Origin: Paenibacillus cellulosilyticus
Lineage (GTDB): Bacteria > Bacillota > Bacilli > Paenibacillales > Paenibacillaceae
Direction: 5' to 3'
DNA length: 64,000 nucleotides
NCBI RefSeq assembly: GCF_003182255.1
Contig: NZ_QGTQ01000024.1
Coordinates: 38,425-102,424 of the forward strand
Both the position numbers and the translations under genes were made by a program. The notes below the pieces were generated by a model, which was given only the letters and a program-made list of their open reading frames with translations, searched no databases and was not told the DNA's origin. Shown here piece by piece: positions 1 through 8,138 of this stretch. How positions within the stretch are numbered: the first letter of the stretch is position 1; each line of letters opens with the position of its first letter.

Positions 1-415
1 GCATCGTTCCGAGGCTCCAGCCCAAACGCTCCTCTGGCGCGATCGATGCGACAATCGCCATTGAAGCCGGAACGAATCCGCCGACAAGGCCGTGCAGCAG
101 TCGGATGCCAACAAGCTCCCACGGATTGTGGACGAGCGAAATCATGGCGTAAACGACCGCGAGACTGAGTCCGGCTCGAATGATCATTTTGCGCTTACCG
201 TACTTATCCGCCATTGCGCCCCATAAAGGGGCCATAACCGCCCCGACTAGAAAAGCCGAAGATTGGACGACGCCCGCCCACCAGTACAACGAACTATCCG
301 AGACACCGAGCTCTGGAAGGAACAGCGGAAGCAGCGGAATAACCATCGTATAGCTGGAGCTGCAGAGCAGAACGCCTGCCCACAGAATCCACATTTGACG
401 CTGCCAGGATGCCAT
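1..415 (-). CDS. MFS drug-efflux-type transporter, N-terminal part (cut by window edge)
   Basis: Reverse-strand reading gives about 138 residues beginning MASWQRQMW. The first membrane helix carries the motif SYTMVIPLLPLF, and the loop between helices 2 and 3 has the MFS signature GAMADKYGKRKM (motif A), followed by helix 4 with RLLHGLVGG. This is the drug:H+ antiporter (DHA1) type of the major facilitator superfamily, a 12-helix inner-membrane exporter. Only about a third of the protein lies inside the window. The start is the ATG at 415; GAGG lies just upstream, and an in-frame GTG three codons earlier is an alternative. Substrate cannot be predicted. Confidence 0.85.
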   Translation of the reverse strand, partial: MASWQRQMWILWAGVLLCSSSYTMVIPLLPLFLPELGVSDSSLYWWAGVVQSSAFLVGAVMAPLWGAMADKYGKRKMIIRAGLSLAVVYAMISLVHNPWELVGIRLLHGLVGGFVPASMAIVASIAPEERLGWSLGTM

Positions 416-747
416 TTCCCTCACTTCCAATCATTAATTTGGATACCGAACCATTGCTTTACCGTTACTATACGCCTACCACTCCTATCGTTCAAAAGCC
501 ATCCGCTAAAGCATACCGTCGCATTCCGCCGAGGATACTCGTTTACACGTCCTTAATGAACCGATATCGCCCGAAACGGGGTAAGATGGCCCCATAAGCG
601 CATTCATGTCCTTCCTGCAAAGAAAGTCAAAGAAAAACAAAAAAGACCACCCTCCTCATGCGAGAGAGTCTGGTCCGGACGCGGGCTAACGGCGATTGAA
701 GAAGGTATAAAAAAGTGTGCTATTCGATCATCACGCGCGCTGACGGG

Positions 748-951
748 TGGTTAAGGTAAGGTACTTAAATGTTCTCTATTCACTCATTATGCGGCCTGTC
801 AGGCAGTTAAGATACTTCATTGTTCGTTATGCGCTCGTTGCGCGGAGTGGCAGGCAGTTAGGATACTTAATTGTGCTCTAAATGCTCATTATGAGGACCG
901 GCGGACAGTTAAGATACTTAAAAGTAGTCTATTCACTCATTATGAACGAAT
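748..951. repeat. Degenerate 51-bp tandem repeat, four units
   Basis: The word TACTT recurs at 762, 813, 864 and 915, exactly 51 bp apart. Each unit holds a version of GGCAGTTAAGATACTTAA followed by a variable stretch ending in CTCATTATG or a derivative. Units are 748-798, 799-849, 850-900 and 901-951. They lie in the 620-bp gap between the MFS gene and the Met/Pro-rich protein; I see no other gene in that gap. Confidence 0.75.
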
Positions 952-1037
952 TCAATCATAGGACTCCCACACGCACCTTTAGGCATTTGCCGCATACGAT
1001 GTTAGCGCCAATCAATTGGGAAAGGGTGTTTCCCCTA

Positions 1038-1820
1038 ATGCCATGCTCTTGCAACCAACCGAAAGTTCAACAAACAGTCTACTATGACCCGCGCTCGCTT
1101 CAAATGCCTATGCCGGGTCAGGGCGGCATGATGCCCATGCCGATGCCGGGTCAAGGCGGCATGATGCCTATGCCGATGCCGGGTCAAGGCGGCATGATGC
1201 CCATGCCGATGCCAGGTCAGGGCGGCATGATGCCTATGCCGATGCCGGGTCAAGGCGGCATGATGCCTATGCCGATGCCAGGTCAAGGCGGCATGATGCC
1301 TATGCCGATGCCGGGTCAAGGCGGCATGACTCCTATGCCGATGCCAGGTCAAGGCGGCGTGGCTCCTTTGCCATTCCCGGTTCCAGGCCAAGGAGGCCCT
1401 GTGCCTTTCTCCGTACCTGGTCAAGGTGCTGTACCTGCACAGCTGTCGCAGGCGAATCTCCCGAACGTGCTCGCTCAATATCCACGGCCAGTAGGCCAGC
1501 CGCCAGCCGATATGCTGTTCCTGTTCAACACGCTGCGCCGCAATCCGCAAATGCTGCAGACCTTCATCCGTCAGCGTCCGCAGACGCTTCAGCAAGGCGT
1601 TCAATTCGCTCAAACGGGAGCAATGGGTCCTCGCGACGCTGAAGATGACGTACGTCTGCTGCCAGGCTTTTGCTACAATCGCTGGTCGCTAATCTTTACC
1701 TCCAACAACGTCTTTCTGATGTTCCCGGTTGCGAACATCCTTGGCTTCGTCATTGGCTGGTGCCACCCGCTGTCACCTTGCCTCATCCCGAACTTTACAA
1801 TCCTGTTCGCGTTCTGCTAA
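1038..1820 (+). CDS. Hypothetical Met/Pro/Gly-rich repeat protein
   Basis: About 260 residues. After a short Cys-containing N-terminus (MPCSCNQ) there are eight 11-residue repeats MPMPGQGGMMP, the last two degenerate, then two looser PGQG units. A predicted globular part follows (about residues 155-205, containing RRNPQMLQTFIRQRPQ), and a hydrophobic Cys-containing C-terminus. I chose the ATG at 1038 because AAAGGGTG lies 9 nt upstream; a longer reading from 882 runs through the 51-bp repeats and has no Shine-Dalgarno. Low-complexity PGQG proteins occur among spore-surface proteins of Bacillales, so a spore coat role is possible but only inferred. The last 50 residues are unlike the rest and could reflect a frameshift. 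Confidence 0.55.
   Translation: MPCSCNQPKVQQTVYYDPRSLQMPMPGQGGMMPMPMPGQGGMMPMPMPGQGGMMPMPMPGQGGMMPMPMPGQGGMMPMPMPGQGGMMPMPMPGQGGMTPMPMPGQGGVAPLPFPVPGQGGPVPFSVPGQGAVPAQLSQANLPNVLAQYPRPVGQPPADMLFLFNTLRRNPQMLQTFIRQRPQTLQQGVQFAQTGAMGPRDAEDDVRLLPGFCYNRWSLIFTSNNVFLMFPVANILGFVIGWCHPLSPCLIPNFTILFAFC
1104..1367 (+). repeat. 33-bp in-frame tandem repeat, eight units
   Basis: Eight copies of a 33-bp unit encode MPMPGQGGMMP. Units differ at silent positions (ggtcag/ggtcaa, ccgggt/ccaggt), with amino acid changes only in units 7 (T for M) and 8 (VA for MM). This points to expansion by slippage or recombination with selection on the peptide. Confidence 0.9.
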
Positions 1821-1838
1821 TCCGAATAGACAATAGAA

Positions 1839-1878
1839 CAATAAAGGGACTGTTCCTAATCGAACAATCCCTTTATTG
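1839..1878 (+). terminator. Rho-independent-like hairpin after the repeat protein
   Basis: CAATAAAGGGA and its complement TCCCTTTATTG flank an inner GTTC/GAAC pairing, giving a long near-perfect stem. It sits 19 bp behind the stop codon at 1820. The T-tract is weak. Confidence 0.6.
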
Positions 1879-2223
1879 CTTTGCCAGCAACACGGATGAG
1901 TACACCGGCCATTTCGCCAATAAACTCGGCCCAAAATTCCCACTCCAGCCAATTGCGTTTCCTGCGTTCCATTTTGATTTTCGGCTCGTTCTGTTCGGAC
2001 GAAGTCAGATGCGACAACCCCTCTCATCTACATAGATCTACTATATACATAGGTAGAAAATAATGTAAACCAAATTAAAGGCACGAAAGCTGCGAACGCA
2101 TGTGTAAACAAGCCTTCGCACCTTACCTGAACAGCGGATTTTAGAATGAGACTTTACTATTGCCGACATAGTTCACTTTCAAATTCGTCAATGTCGTATT
2201 CATCGTCTTCACTAGAACAGCAA

Positions 2224-2265
2224 AAAGCCTCCTGCTCGCTGCATGGCAGCCAATGCGGAGGCTTG
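2224..2265 (-). terminator. Terminator of the 2316-2870 gene
   Basis: AAGCCTCC and GGAGGCTT pair across a 24-nt loop. On the minus strand the stem is followed by TTTTTG. It lies just downstream of the minus-strand stop at 2316. The rest of 1880-2290 shows no gene I can support. Confidence 0.7.
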
Positions 2266-2290
2266 GTACATAAGCCTTAAGACGCGCTAA

Positions 2291-2315
2291 TTCGGTTCGG
2301 TTCGGTTCGGTTCGG
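2291..2315. repeat. TTCGG microsatellite, five units
   Basis: Five exact TTCGG units abut the stop codon of the minus-strand gene ending at 2316. As a 5-bp repeat it can change length by slippage, but it lies outside the coding frame. Confidence 0.9.
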
Positions 2316-2870
2316 TTAGGTGCGATCTAGCTTAACTGTGGAAGCACTGACTGGTGTACGACCGATCCTCGGGCGCATCACCTCGCGGAAAACAAAAGCA
2401 GCTGCGTTGTTGTAGTTGCCGTAATAATCGGACAGGTCGTCATTGCCGAACTGAATGATTCGCGCTTTGAAAACCGGGTACACAATCTCTAGTCCGAAAA
2501 ACTTGCGTGTCGCAGCAAATCGGAACAACGCATTCGTGCGGAAAGCCGTTTGGCACAGCTTCACGATCCCGCTAGGCGTGAACGCGCGTCGGAGCGGCTT
2601 CACCAGCGTCCCCTGCATCGTCCTAACTTGAACCTTCAATTGGACCGTACCGATCGCCTTCTTCGGCAAAAGCAATGCTGCAAGTGCTCTCGCCTTACGT
2701 AAGCCGCGCACGCGCAATGTGATAAGAAAATCGCCGCTGGGCAATTGCTCAAGCGGTTCCACCATAACAAGTGGGTCCTTGCCGACTGAGTACTTTATGA
2801 GGTTGAAATAGGTAAACTGTGGCGGCACCAGCTGGACCTGCGCTTTTGATCTTAAAGCAGTAACAACCAT
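2316..2870 (-). CDS. Conserved-looking hypothetical protein, 184 aa
   Basis: Family not recognised. It begins MVVTALRSKAQ behind a strong GGGGGAG ribosome binding site and ends just before the TTCGG repeat. No signal peptide or membrane helix is evident. The sequence is basic and mixed alpha/beta in character (PSGDFLITLRVRG, KAIGTVQLKVQVRT), and the C-terminal third holds an aromatic stretch DDLSDYYGNYNNAAAFVF. The regular alternation of hydrophobic and charged residues, the good start and the following terminator support a real gene. It is transcribed alone. Confidence 0.6.
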   Translation of the reverse strand: MVVTALRSKAQVQLVPPQFTYFNLIKYSVGKDPLVMVEPLEQLPSGDFLITLRVRGLRKARALAALLLPKKAIGTVQLKVQVRTMQGTLVKPLRRAFTPSGIVKLCQTAFRTNALFRFAATRKFFGLEIVYPVFKARIIQFGNDDLSDYYGNYNNAAAFVFREVMRPRIGRTPVSASTVKLDRT

Positions 2871-2980
2871 CGTACTCCCCCTTGCGATTGGTCGCTTTCC
2901 ATATCTATGGAAGGGTTAATGCCCTTCATTGTATGGTGCAATGCAATCGATTGAAAGGGACACCTACCCTGCTCTTACGT

Positions 2981-3196
2981 TTACCCCTCGCTGGCAGGCA
3001 GTATGATTTGTTTCACTCGTCCGACTTGGCCGTCAGTCAGACGAACTTTGATACCATGGGGATGCTGAGGAGAGTTGGTTAACAGGTCTTTGACAATGCC
3101 ACGTGTGGTACGGCCTGTACGTTGGTCCTGCTTCAACACGATGTCTACCTGTATACCTGGCTTGATGTTTGCTCGAATGGTTCCATTAGTGCTCAT
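2981..3196 (-). CDS. ywbE: YwbE family protein
   Basis: 71 residues matching the whole length of the small YwbE (DUF2196) family. The hallmarks are present: an N-terminal NIKPGIQVDIVLKQDQRTG, a central GIVKDLLTNSPQHPHGIKVRL and a C-terminal GQVGRVKQI. The family is thought to adopt a small KOW-like beta-barrel fold; its cellular role is not established. The ribosome binding site is weak (GAGAGG about 13 nt upstream). It is monocistronic between two long intergenic regions. Confidence 0.9.
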   Translation of the reverse strand: MSTNGTIRANIKPGIQVDIVLKQDQRTGRTTRGIVKDLLTNSPQHPHGIKVRLTDGQVGRVKQIILPASEG

Positions 3197-3352
3197 CTAT
3201 ATGTTCATTCCTCTCGTGCGACACTTTGTCCCGCAAATATCTTTTCATTGTACAAGCAATAACTCGCGTATTGCTACCGTGCATTATTCACTAACTCGTT
3301 CGCAAATAACATGTATGCACAATTTCGAGAAGCACAGCATAATCGGCATAAC

Positions 3353-3400
3353 ACCACAGCCTTCCGCTAGCTGCACTGCAGCAACAGCGGAAGCTGCGGT
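3353..3400. other. Long inverted repeat in a 617-bp gene-free gap
   Basis: 3353-3368 and 3386-3400 pair over about 15 positions with one bulge and one mismatch, leaving a 17-nt loop. There is no T-tract on either strand, so it is not an obvious terminator. Nothing else recognisable lies between 3197 and 3813 apart from the ribosome binding site of the response regulator. Confidence 0.5.
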
Positions 3401-3813
3401 CGTGAAAGGATGATGTACTGGAAGATGTGTGATATAAAAGAAGAGGCTTTCGCGAATCGTCTCATCAAGCATCAAATGATAATCGTCCAACCTGTCCACG
3501 AGTCTCGGACGATACGAATCGGGACGTTTGCTTCGGAATCCATCTTCGCGACAGGAGAGCGCGATCGGCGGAGATACAATTACACAGGCGAATTATTCCC
3601 AGAAGTACGGCCGATATTACCCTTATTGATCCACACCATGGGGTGGATGGCAATGACCTTATTACGATTAAGCCGAAGCTCAGTACGCATTCAGCAAACG
3701 TTCAGCTTTAGGCCTGATAATACTAATTATAATAATAACAAGTAAATTGATAGACAAGAACGCTATCGCATTTTCCATATACGATTGTATTCGCATACCA
3801 AGGAGGAACCAAT

Positions 3814-4500
3814 ATGAAACCAATTCCCGGCATCCGCATTCTGCTGGTCGATGATGAACCACATATTCTTCAATTTCTCGAGCTTGGCCTTGTGAACGAA
3901 GGCTTCGAAATTCGCACCGCGCCAGACGGCATGACTGCGATTACGCTCGCCCAGCAATTCAATCCTCATATTGTCATTCTCGACGTCATGATGCCGGGTA
4001 TGGACGGATTTGAGGTGTGCCGCATGCTCAAGAAGAGCGGCAGCGAGGTCGCCGTCATTATGCTGACTGCAAAGGATGAGGTGGACGATCGCGTGAAAGG
4101 TCTGACGATTGGCGCGGACGACTATCTCGTGAAGCCTTTCAGCTTCGATGAGCTGCTCGCACGCATTCGTGCACGGCTTCGCAACCAATTCCCGATGATG
4201 TTCGGCGAGGTAGCGATTGGACCGTTCAAAATCGACGATCGACGCAAGGAGATCATCTACAACGGGCAAGTACTGGAGCTGTCTCCAACGGAATATGAGC
4301 TGCTGAAATATATGGTAACCAACCATGGCATCGTGCTAAGCAAAGCGACGATTCTGGACAAGGTATGGGGCTATGATTTTGGCGGCGAGGAAAATATCGT
4401 CGAGGTATACGTCCGCTCCCTGCGAGACAAGCTCGGTGACAAAGAGCATCAACTGATCCGAACGCTGCGCGGCGCTGGCTATCGGATTGATCTATCATGA
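3814..4500 (+). CDS. OmpR/PhoB-family response regulator
   Basis: 228 residues. The receiver domain (about 8-120) has the acidic pair D13/D14, phospho-acceptor D57 in ILDVMMPG, T85 and K107 (LVKPF). A winged-helix DNA-binding domain follows (about 130-226), with ELSPTEYELLKYM and the recognition-helix region VEVYVRSLRDKL. The start is preceded by AAGGAGGAACC, an almost perfect ribosome binding site. The stop overlaps the start of the sensor kinase by 4 bp (ATGA), so the two are translationally coupled and form a cognate pair. The regulated genes cannot be told from the sequence. Confidence 0.95.
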   Translation: MKPIPGIRILLVDDEPHILQFLELGLVNEGFEIRTAPDGMTAITLAQQFNPHIVILDVMMPGMDGFEVCRMLKKSGSEVAVIMLTAKDEVDDRVKGLTIGADDYLVKPFSFDELLARIRARLRNQFPMMFGEVAIGPFKIDDRRKEIIYNGQVLELSPTEYELLKYMVTNHGIVLSKATILDKVWGYDFGGEENIVEVYVRSLRDKLGDKEHQLIRTLRGAGYRIDLS

Positions 4501-6119
4501 GTGCGCTGGGCGGGCTTCATAAGCTGAAGCATCGCTTAACGACGAAGTCGCTCCGATCGCAGCTGCTGGCCCGATCATTGATCATCCTAGCCGCGCTGTT
4601 CATCCTGATTGGCGGCTTGCAATATGTCATTATGCGTGATTTTCTATACCGCAATCAGGCCGAGGCGATGATGTCCGAGCTTCGCAACATGCCACGAGAT
4701 CTGTTCGGTGGCGGTTGGACGGGTGATTTACCGAGCAAAGCCCGCAAGGGTGACATGAACAATGCGGACAAATCAGCACAAGAGGGTGCTTCTGGTTCTG
4801 GTTCTGACTCTGGTTCTGGTTCTGATTCTGACTCTGAGGCTGAACCGCAAATGCCAAGCAATGCACCGAACTACGATGGGAACACTAGCCGTCCTAACAA
4901 TCCTGTGTTCTATATGCTCGACAAGTCGATGGCGATCATCGATACGGACGGTACTTACACGGATGTTACAGCAAGTCGAGGTATCGCCTCTCCCCGCCTG
5001 TCCGATACGCAGTATGACGATGTACGCGAGCAGATGGTTCATGAACGAAAGGTACAGTATCGAGTTGCTACCTCAGAGGATGGTACGGAGCAGCTTCTCG
5101 TATTCACGAACACGAACCCGGGATCCGATGCCATTCTGCAATTGGGGCAAAAGACCGCTCCGCTCAAGGACGTGCTGATCCGTCAGGTGTCGATTTTCGC
5201 TGGCCTGTCGATTCTCGCACTTATCGGTGGCGTCTTGTTCTTCCTTCCCGTACTGCGGCGAACGCTGCGGCCGCTCAATCGGATGGTTGAGACAGTAGCC
5301 CGCACGGATGCCGGCAGCCTGAATGAACGATTCCCTGCTAATCAAGGTCAGCTTGAAATCGACCGGCTTGCCGAGTCGTTCAACGACATGCTGGAGCGGT
5401 TGGAGCATTCCTTCGAAGCGGAGCGAGAAGCGAAAGAACAAATGCGGCGCTTCATCGCCGATGCATCACATGAGCTGAGGACGCCGCTCACCTCCATTCA
5501 CGGCTTCATCGAGGTGCTGCTGCGTGGTGCAGCAGATCGACGCGAGCAGTTGTACCCGGCGCTGAACAGTATGCACGGCGAATCGACGCGAATAAAAAAA
5601 CTCGTGGAAGATCTACTCACGCTTGCCAAGCTAGACCGCGCGCCACAGCTTCAAATGACAGAGGTGCGGCTGGATCGGCTGATGGAAGAGATGGAGCCTC
5701 ATCTGCATATGCTTGCAGGCGAACGTGAAGTCCGCTTCAGCTTAGAGTCCCCCATTCTTGTGAAATGCGATGCGGACAAAATCAAGCAGGTGGTGCTGAA
5801 CCTGTTCCACAACGCTGTTCAGCATACCGATGCAGCCAATGGTGTCATCGAAGTTACGATTCAAGCGAAGAACGGAAACGCGATTGGCTCCGTTCGAGAT
5901 AACGGCGCAGGCATTGCAGAAGAGCATGTCGTGCATGTGTTCGATCGCTTCTATCGCAGCGACACGTCACGTACACGCAAGCACGGAGGCGCCGGTCTCG
6001 GCCTTGCGATCTCGCAGTCGCTCATCGAAGCGCACGAGGGTACGATTTCCGTTAAGAGTAAGCTAGGCGCAGGATCGACTTTTACGTTTACACTACCGCT
6101 CCTAGACAAGAAAAGTTAA
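4497..6119 (+). CDS. Membrane sensor histidine kinase
   Basis: 540 residues: helix 1 (about 22-45), an extracytoplasmic sensor region of about 190 residues, helix 2 (about 235-258), HAMP (about 258-312), HisKA with phospho-acceptor H325 in FIADASHELRTPL, and an ATPase domain with N-box (NLFHNAVQHT), DNGAGI and GGAGLGL. The sensor region contains a low-complexity Ser/Gly/Asp tract (about residues 96-116, encoded by tctggttctgactctgg-type repeats) of unknown function. Architecture resembles kinases of the CssS/YkoH type. It overlaps the response regulator upstream and ends at a strong terminator. Confidence 0.94.
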   Translation: MSALGGLHKLKHRLTTKSLRSQLLARSLIILAALFILIGGLQYVIMRDFLYRNQAEAMMSELRNMPRDLFGGGWTGDLPSKARKGDMNNADKSAQEGASGSGSDSGSGSDSDSEAEPQMPSNAPNYDGNTSRPNNPVFYMLDKSMAIIDTDGTYTDVTASRGIASPRLSDTQYDDVREQMVHERKVQYRVATSEDGTEQLLVFTNTNPGSDAILQLGQKTAPLKDVLIRQVSIFAGLSILALIGGVLFFLPVLRRTLRPLNRMVETVARTDAGSLNERFPANQGQLEIDRLAESFNDMLERLEHSFEAEREAKEQMRRFIADASHELRTPLTSIHGFIEVLLRGAADRREQLYPALNSMHGESTRIKKLVEDLLTLAKLDRAPQLQMTEVRLDRLMEEMEPHLHMLAGEREVRFSLESPILVKCDADKIKQVVLNLFHNAVQHTDAANGVIEVTIQAKNGNAIGSVRDNGAGIAEEHVVHVFDRFYRSDTSRTRKHGGAGLGLAISQSLIEAHEGTISVKSKLGAGSTFTFTLPLLDKKS

Positions 6120-6125
6120 ATAACA

Positions 6126-6159
6126 AGAAAGGGACTGACTTCGCGTCAGTCCCTTTCTT
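6126..6159. terminator. Bidirectional terminator between convergent genes
   Basis: AAAGGGACTGAC, a TTCG-type loop and the exact complement are followed by CTTTCTTT. It ends the two-component operon on the plus strand and overlaps the last codons of the convergent DUF2332 gene. Confidence 0.85.
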
Positions 6160-7222
6160 TGTGTACTGGCTGCAGCCACCGGAACCATCGACCATGCCCA
6201 TCGGTCTGAGCAAGCGTCAATCGGTGCTCCTTCCCATCGACATAGTAGTCGAGATGAAGACTCCTGTCCGACATATTGTTGTAGAGATGGTATACATCCC
6301 GCTCCTTGCCCAGCCTCTGAATATGGGCTTCCAGCTCGGCTTTGTCCTGCTGGCTGAATTGATTCGCAGCATGGATGTGGAATATACAGAGAGCCGAATT
6401 CTGGCTAATGCTTGTGGCGAGTTCCGGCAGCAGCGCTACGCCATTGCCCTCAATGAACGTTGGTGGCTGCCGTTTGCTATATGCCGCTGCTTGCTCGAAA
6501 CGTTTGATTCGATCCGTGTTTTCCGGCCAAATGAGCGCTCTCAGCCATTGATAATCGTCTGCTTCACTCAAGTTGTTTACATGCAAATCGATACCGATAC
6601 GGGTTGTGACCGGTGGACTATGCTCCAGCAAGAAAGGAGCGTTATCTCCTCGAACTTCAGCCGTGATCACTAAATCTGACTGCTTATTTCCGTATATGTG
6701 ATTGTCATCGTAGCAGTAGCCATATTGGTCCCACAATAGCTGTAATCCGGCACTTGTGCCGATCTCAATTAGCGCCAGCGGCTTACGTGCAATAGCGTAA
6801 ATCACGCAAAAGCTTGGATACAAATAGGCACTGCGTCTGACTTCATTCGTCTGAACCAATCGACTGGTCAGAATGGCTATAATCTCCTGCTCGTACTGCT
6901 TACAGAAGGTTGCAAATTCATAAATCGCACGTGTAGGGTCCAGTGCATTCTCGGCGGCAATGCTCGGATAATAGTCCGCTAATGGATGGTCAATTCCGCT
7001 TAACAGCAAGTAGTGGACCGCGCCCAGCAGCATATTGGGTACGGGCTGCCCAGGTCTAACATGCGCCGCTAGTTGTAATAGCTCCGGATTGTCCGCAATG
7101 CCCACTGCAAGGTACCCGTATAATTCGCTTGAGCCACGGCATTCTCTAGCGGCGAATAGCCGAAACTGCTTCGCTAATAACTCCAAGTGCTCACCCCAAA
7201 TCCGATCAGTTGCTTCAAGCAT
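6146..7222 (-). CDS. DUF2332 family protein
   Basis: 358 residues, full length for the DUF2332 (COG4427) family. Recognisable are an N-terminal RLFAARECRGSSELYGYLA, a central SFCVIYAIARKPLALIEIGTSAGL resembling the SAM-binding glycine loop of Rossmann methyltransferases, and a C-terminal YHLYNNMSDRSLHLDYY. Biochemical function is unproven; a methyltransferase-like fold is inferred. It is divergent from the double-HTH MerR protein across a 160-bp gap with a dyad at 7241-7261, so it may be that regulator's target. The ribosome binding site is weak. Confidence 0.85.
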   Translation of the reverse strand: MLEATDRIWGEHLELLAKQFRLFAARECRGSSELYGYLAVGIADNPELLQLAAHVRPGQPVPNMLLGAVHYLLLSGIDHPLADYYPSIAAENALDPTRAIYEFATFCKQYEQEIIAILTSRLVQTNEVRRSAYLYPSFCVIYAIARKPLALIEIGTSAGLQLLWDQYGYCYDDNHIYGNKQSDLVITAEVRGDNAPFLLEHSPPVTTRIGIDLHVNNLSEADDYQWLRALIWPENTDRIKRFEQAAAYSKRQPPTFIEGNGVALLPELATSISQNSALCIFHIHAANQFSQQDKAELEAHIQRLGKERDVYHLYNNMSDRSLHLDYYVDGKEHRLTLAQTDGHGRWFRWLQPVHKERD

Positions 7223-7240
7223 AGTACGAACTGACCATAA

Positions 7241-7261
7241 ATAAAAACTTAACGTTTTTAT
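7241..7261. promoter_or_regulatory. Candidate operator dyad between DUF2332 and MerR genes
   Basis: ATAAAAAC and GTTTTTAT form a perfect 8-bp dyad around TTAAC in the AT-rich divergent intergenic region, 19 bp from the DUF2332 start. MerR-family proteins bind dyads in promoters; the assignment to the neighbouring regulator is inference. A terminator role is unlikely because no gene ends here. Confidence 0.45.
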
Positions 7262-7382
7262 TAGTGTGATTACTAATTTTTATGTTATAGCCGTCTCAGG
7301 GCTTGATTACCGCGATAAAATGGTCGACAATATTGATGCAGCACTTGAAGGTTTTACTTGAAGGTATGGAGCGATAACATAA

Positions 7383-8102
7383 ATGAGTGATCATTACACC
7401 CCGATACAGATTGCGCAGCAGCTGATGATCAGCACAACAACACTGCGGAGATATGAGGAGCAAGGACTAATTCCGGATGTGCCGAGGTCGGCGAGCAATC
7501 ATAGAAATTATACGGCTGTACATATGCAAGCTTTTGCCACGATAAACGCACTTCTGCGAGCTTACGAAATTCCGGTGGCGTACGAGGTTATGCGAAAGGT
7601 GAATAACGAAGAGCTGTCGGATGCGCTGTGGCTGGTGAACCAGCGGCAATATAAGATGCAGGAGGAGAAGCTGCGCGTTGAGGAGATGCTGCGCATGCTC
7701 CGTGACGCACACTGGGCAGCATTCGAAGGGATATCGGCAGACGATGCGATGACAATTGGAGAAGTGGCGCGAATTGCACAGGTCAATGCGTCGGCCATTC
7801 GGCATTGGGAGCAAGAGGGGCTTATTGCATCGAAACGCAACGAGGATAATGGTTACCGCATCTTCACACTGACCGAGCTGCGCAAAATCCTTCTCATCAG
7901 CAGCCTGCGGAAGACGGTGTATGACATCGACAATATGAAGCAGCTGCTTCAAGAGCTGGATACCCGGCATTATGAGCAGGTGGAGCAATCCGTTCAGCTC
8001 GCCTTGCAGAAGCTGAACGGTCAATTAAGCTATCAGTTCGCGGCCATCGCGGAACTGATGAAGTATGTGGACTTGCGCAGCAAGACCGCCGCGGCGGAAT
8101 AG
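7383..8102 (+). CDS. MerR-family regulator with two HTH domains
   Basis: 239 residues with two MerR-type winged-helix motifs in one chain. The first (about 5-70) is YTPIQIAQQLMISTTTLRRYEEQGLI. The second (about 120-190) is MTIGEVARIAQVNASAIRHWEQEGLI followed by GYRIFTLTELRKI. Each is followed by a helical segment, the C-terminal one probably a dimerisation coiled coil. There is no obvious effector-binding domain and no cluster of metal-binding cysteines. MerR proteins normally have one HTH per subunit, so this chain could bind as a pseudo-dimer or bridge two sites. It is divergent from the DUF2332 gene, its likeliest partner. Confidence 0.88.
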   Translation: MSDHYTPIQIAQQLMISTTTLRRYEEQGLIPDVPRSASNHRNYTAVHMQAFATINALLRAYEIPVAYEVMRKVNNEELSDALWLVNQRQYKMQEEKLRVEEMLRMLRDAHWAAFEGISADDAMTIGEVARIAQVNASAIRHWEQEGLIASKRNEDNGYRIFTLTELRKILLISSLRKTVYDIDNMKQLLQELDTRHYEQVEQSVQLALQKLNGQLSYQFAAIAELMKYVDLRSKTAAAE

Positions 8103-8138
8103 CCGCATGGCCTCATCGCATCGCAGCTGCGTTCGCTG

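Noticed and set aside
1104..1367. 33-bp repeats as a possible CRISPR array
   Set aside because: Units are directly adjacent without spacers and are in frame within a coding region; no cas genes.
1035..1613. 192-aa reverse reading frame rich in His/Arg repeats
   Set aside because: It is the antisense of the Met/Pro-rich repeats; its repeats are a by-product of the 33-bp units and it has no ribosome binding site.
1670..2035. 121-aa plus-strand frame as a frameshifted tail of the repeat protein
   Set aside because: It overlaps the terminator hairpin at 1839-1878 and continues through it; no family likeness, so not accepted, though a frameshift near 1650 cannot be excluded.
3284..3745. Several 60-110-aa frames between YwbE and the response regulator
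   Set aside because: No ribosome binding sites, no conserved motifs and mutually overlapping; treated as non-coding.
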